From Archaeoglobaceae archaeon (GTDB lineage Archaea > Halobacteriota > Archaeoglobi > Archaeoglobales > Archaeoglobaceae), in NCBI GenBank assembly GCA_027038095.1, contig JALVYA010000220.1, positions 1-6,340 on the forward strand: a stretch of 6,340 bases of DNA, given 5' to 3'. Positions 5,403 to 6,340 of this stretch are shown here, piece after piece. A program made the position numbers and the translations under genes. Numbering within the stretch: the first letter of the stretch is position 1; every line of letters begins with the position of its first letter. The notes under the pieces were generated by a model that was not told where the DNA came from, made no database searches, and saw only the letters and a list, made by a program, of their open reading frames with translations.

Positions 5403-6140
5403 ATGCCGTCGTTAATTCTGGTCTCAGCCGTCGCATTCGTAACGGCATTCGTATTCGGTTTGGGTGGTCTCGGCTCGGCAGTGGCGTTAATACCGATACT
5501 CGTTTTTATCGGCGTTCCTTTCCCGATAGCGAGATCAACGGGGCTGTTTACGAATTTCATCTCAACCGTCTCTATTACCGCTCACAACATCAGACACGGA
5601 AAAGTTAACTACAGACTGGCGCTACCTCTGGTAACTACCTCGGTTCTCTTTGCACCTGTTGGCGCCTACGTATCCTTCGTTGTTCCGGAGAAGGTTGTTG
5701 GTATAGCTTTTACGGCTTTCCTCTTCTTTGCCGGAACCATGGTCTTCGTTCCGAAAAAAAGAGAATCTTACAGAAAAGATAGCTCCATACTCGTTCCGGC
5801 ACTTATTGGTGCTGTATCCGGTTTCGTCGCTGGATTGCTCGGCATAGGTGGTGGAGGAATAAGGTCACCCATGCTGATACTCTACGGTTTCGATCCGAAA
5901 ATCGTGACTGCGGTAACGGCGATCAGCGTTTCCTTCGGATCTTTTACGAGTTTCTTAGCTTACTGGAAGCTGGGCGGTGTTAACTGGCCACTTCTGCTTT
6001 CCGCAGCAATCCCTGCCGTTTTTGCAGGATATCTGGCTGGATACGTAACCCACAGGTACCTGAATCCACAGCAGGTCAAGAAGCTGCTCGGCATAATTTT
6101 TTACATCCTCGCAATAAAGTTTGCAATGAAATTTATATAA
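5403..6140 (+). CDS. TauE/SafE (TSUP) family membrane permease
   Basis: TauE/SafE proteins are membrane permeases linked to export or uptake of sulfite, sulfoacetate and other small organic or sulfur anions. The 245-residue protein has the normal family length and about eight hydrophobic segments. The family's internal duplication is clear: a Gly-rich motif Gly-Leu-Gly-Gly-Leu-Gly-Ser at 19-25 followed by Pro-Ile-Leu and Ala-Arg-Ser-Thr-Gly at 43-47, and a second copy with Gly-Leu-Leu-Gly-Ile-Gly-Gly-Gly-Gly at 144-152 followed by Ser-Pro-Met-Leu and Thr-Ala-Val-Thr-Ala at 169-173. The halves are joined by a charged loop at about 117-127. The substrate cannot be read from sequence. A sulfur anion is plausible if the host is a sulfate or sulfite reducer, but that is inference. 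The start at 5403 fits the A/T box 27 bases upstream; an earlier ATG at 5361 meets a stop after ten codons. Confidence 0.9.
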   Translation: MPSLILVSAVAFVTAFVFGLGGLGSAVALIPILVFIGVPFPIARSTGLFTNFISTVSITAHNIRHGKVNYRLALPLVTTSVLFAPVGAYVSFVVPEKVVGIAFTAFLFFAGTMVFVPKKRESYRKDSSILVPALIGAVSGFVAGLLGIGGGGIRSPMLILYGFDPKIVTAVTAISVSFGSFTSFLAYWKLGGVNWPLLLSAAIPAVFAGYLAGYVTHRYLNPQQVKKLLGIIFYILAIKFAMKFI

Positions 6141-6149
6141 TATAACATT

Positions 6150-6171
6150 ATTTATTTTACATTAAATTTTT
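6150..6171 (+). terminator. T-rich tract after the TauE-like gene, possible terminator
   Basis: Ten to thirty bases after the TAA the plus strand carries TTTATTTTA and then a run of five T at 6167-6171, in a very AT-rich stretch. Archaeal RNA polymerase often stops at such tracts without a hairpin, and no hairpin is seen here. AT-richness alone could explain it. Confidence 0.4.
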
Positions 6172-6175
6172 AGAT

Positions 6176-6187
6176 GTTTATAAAAAG
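6176..6187 (+). promoter_or_regulatory. Strong TATA-like box in the last spacer
   Basis: GTTTATAAAAAG resembles a good archaeal TATA box. Transcription would start near 6206, at the AAGGAGG stretch, about 80 bases before the next gene. It may give a leadered message of the partial gene, or a small RNA. No open reading frame of credible size starts at the right place, and the upstream BRE is unclear. Confidence 0.4.
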
Positions 6188-6194
6188 TACTAAG

Positions 6195-6246
6195 TCTGAC
6201 TGCAAGGAGGCGTGGTAAGCACTGCTGCATACTCAAGTCAGTCAGA
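6195..6246. repeat. 8-bp inverted repeat with 36-base loop
   Basis: TCTGACTG at 6195-6202 is the exact reverse complement of CAGTCAGA at 6239-6246. A smaller hairpin is possible inside the loop: GCGTG at 6210-6214 with CACTGC at 6220-6225, one T bulged, loop GTAAG. The arm centres are 44 bases apart, about four helical turns. It could be a paired operator, an RNA fold or a chance repeat. Confidence 0.5.
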
Positions 6247-6251
6247 AAATC

Positions 6252-6264
6252 AAAAACTATAATC
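6252..6264 (+). promoter_or_regulatory. Weak A/T box before the partial nitroreductase-like gene
   Basis: AAAAACTATAATC is centred about 27-29 bases before the ATG at 6287, the distance of a leaderless archaeal promoter. The box is less typical than that at 6176-6187, and no good ribosome site precedes the ATG, which slightly favours leaderless use. Confidence 0.35.
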
Positions 6265-6286
6265 AACTCAAAACACTGCTGAAGTT

Positions 6287-6340
6287 ATGGAACTGAAAGA
6301 GTGTCTCAGGCTTATTTACGACAGGGTGTCCATCAGAAAG
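6287..6340 (+). CDS. Nitroreductase-family protein, N-terminal fragment cut by the window end
   Basis: Only 18 codons are visible, and the frame is open to the last base. The fragment has Glu-Cys-Leu-Arg-Leu-Ile then Arg-Val-Ser-Ile-Arg-Lys at 13-18. A short amphipathic helix leading to Arg-x-Ser-Ile-Arg-Lys is the classical start of FMN-dependent nitroreductase-family oxidoreductases, where these basic residues help bind the FMN phosphate. The family is broad and includes nitro- and flavin reductases, so no substrate can be named. The cut is the window edge, not a gene defect. The gene lies 146 bases after the TauE-like gene on the same strand, with its own possible promoter. Confidence 0.6.
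   Translation, partial: MELKECLRLIYDRVSIRK

Noticed and set aside
6195..6246. Box C/D or H/ACA guide RNA
   Set aside because: I found no pair of C (RUGAUGA) and D (CUGA) boxes in the right order, and no clear ACA box with K-turn, on either strand; kept only as an unassigned inverted repeat.
6174..6262. Tiny frames in the last spacer: ATG at 6174 (14 codons) and GTG at 6212 (16 codons)
   Set aside because: The first overlaps the TATA-like box; the second starts one base after GGAGG, too close for a ribosome site. Neither encodes a recognisable peptide.
1..6340. Mobile element, phage, toxin-antitoxin or defence system
   Set aside because: No transposase, integrase, nuclease or toxin-like protein, no terminal repeats and no tRNA gene were seen; the genes are ordinary archaeal chromosomal families.

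Overview
The window looks like chromosomal DNA of an archaeon, most likely a menaquinone-using thermophilic euryarchaeon of the Archaeoglobales type. The organism call is inference. It rests on archaeal A/T boxes placed 22-30 bases before start codons with little or no leader, on a DUF371 protein (an archaeal family), on an archaeal-type TruD, on an MqnA-like enzyme of the futalosine menaquinone pathway, and on proteins rich in Glu, Lys, Arg and Ile. I see no rRNA, tRNA, CRISPR array, insertion sequence or phage gene. The window is densely coding; the longest gap is about 146 bases.

Left block (80-3058, minus strand). Transcription runs from truD (tRNA pseudouridine-13 synthase) through a Cys-rich DUF1284 protein and a DUF371 protein, which overlap by 23 bases, to an MqnA-family menaquinone enzyme. 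Gaps are 0-65 bases. The cluster can be read as one operon with a possible internal promoter before the DUF1284 gene. It mixes a tRNA-modification enzyme, a quinone-pathway enzyme and two conserved proteins of unknown function.

Middle (3059-4079). A 61-base spacer separates truD from a divergent gene for a membrane-anchored helical-repeat protein. One self-complementary box, AAATATTT, lies 26-29 bases from both start codons and may serve both directions. The protein has four predicted membrane helices followed by two kinds of repeat, one of exactly 13 residues and one of exactly 38.

Right block (4081-5294 minus, 5403-6140 plus). A two-gene operon encodes a small nine-Cys CGGC-domain protein and a zinc-type cation diffusion facilitator with a Cys-rich tail; two bases separate the genes. 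Together they suggest metal or thiol-metal homeostasis. The operon converges on the repeat-protein gene with a single base between the two stop codons. A TauE/SafE (TSUP) permease is transcribed divergently from the CGGC gene across a 108-base spacer that holds two A/T boxes and a 15-base perfect dyad between them, a good operator candidate.

Right end (6141-6340). An AT-rich spacer carries T-runs, two possible A/T boxes and an 8-bp inverted repeat with a 36-base loop. It leads into the first 18 codons of a probable nitroreductase-family protein that runs off the window.

I found no clear evidence for a wholly new system. The best leads are the CGGC-CDF-permease cluster with its dyad, the mixed-period repeat protein, and the inverted repeat before the partial last gene.
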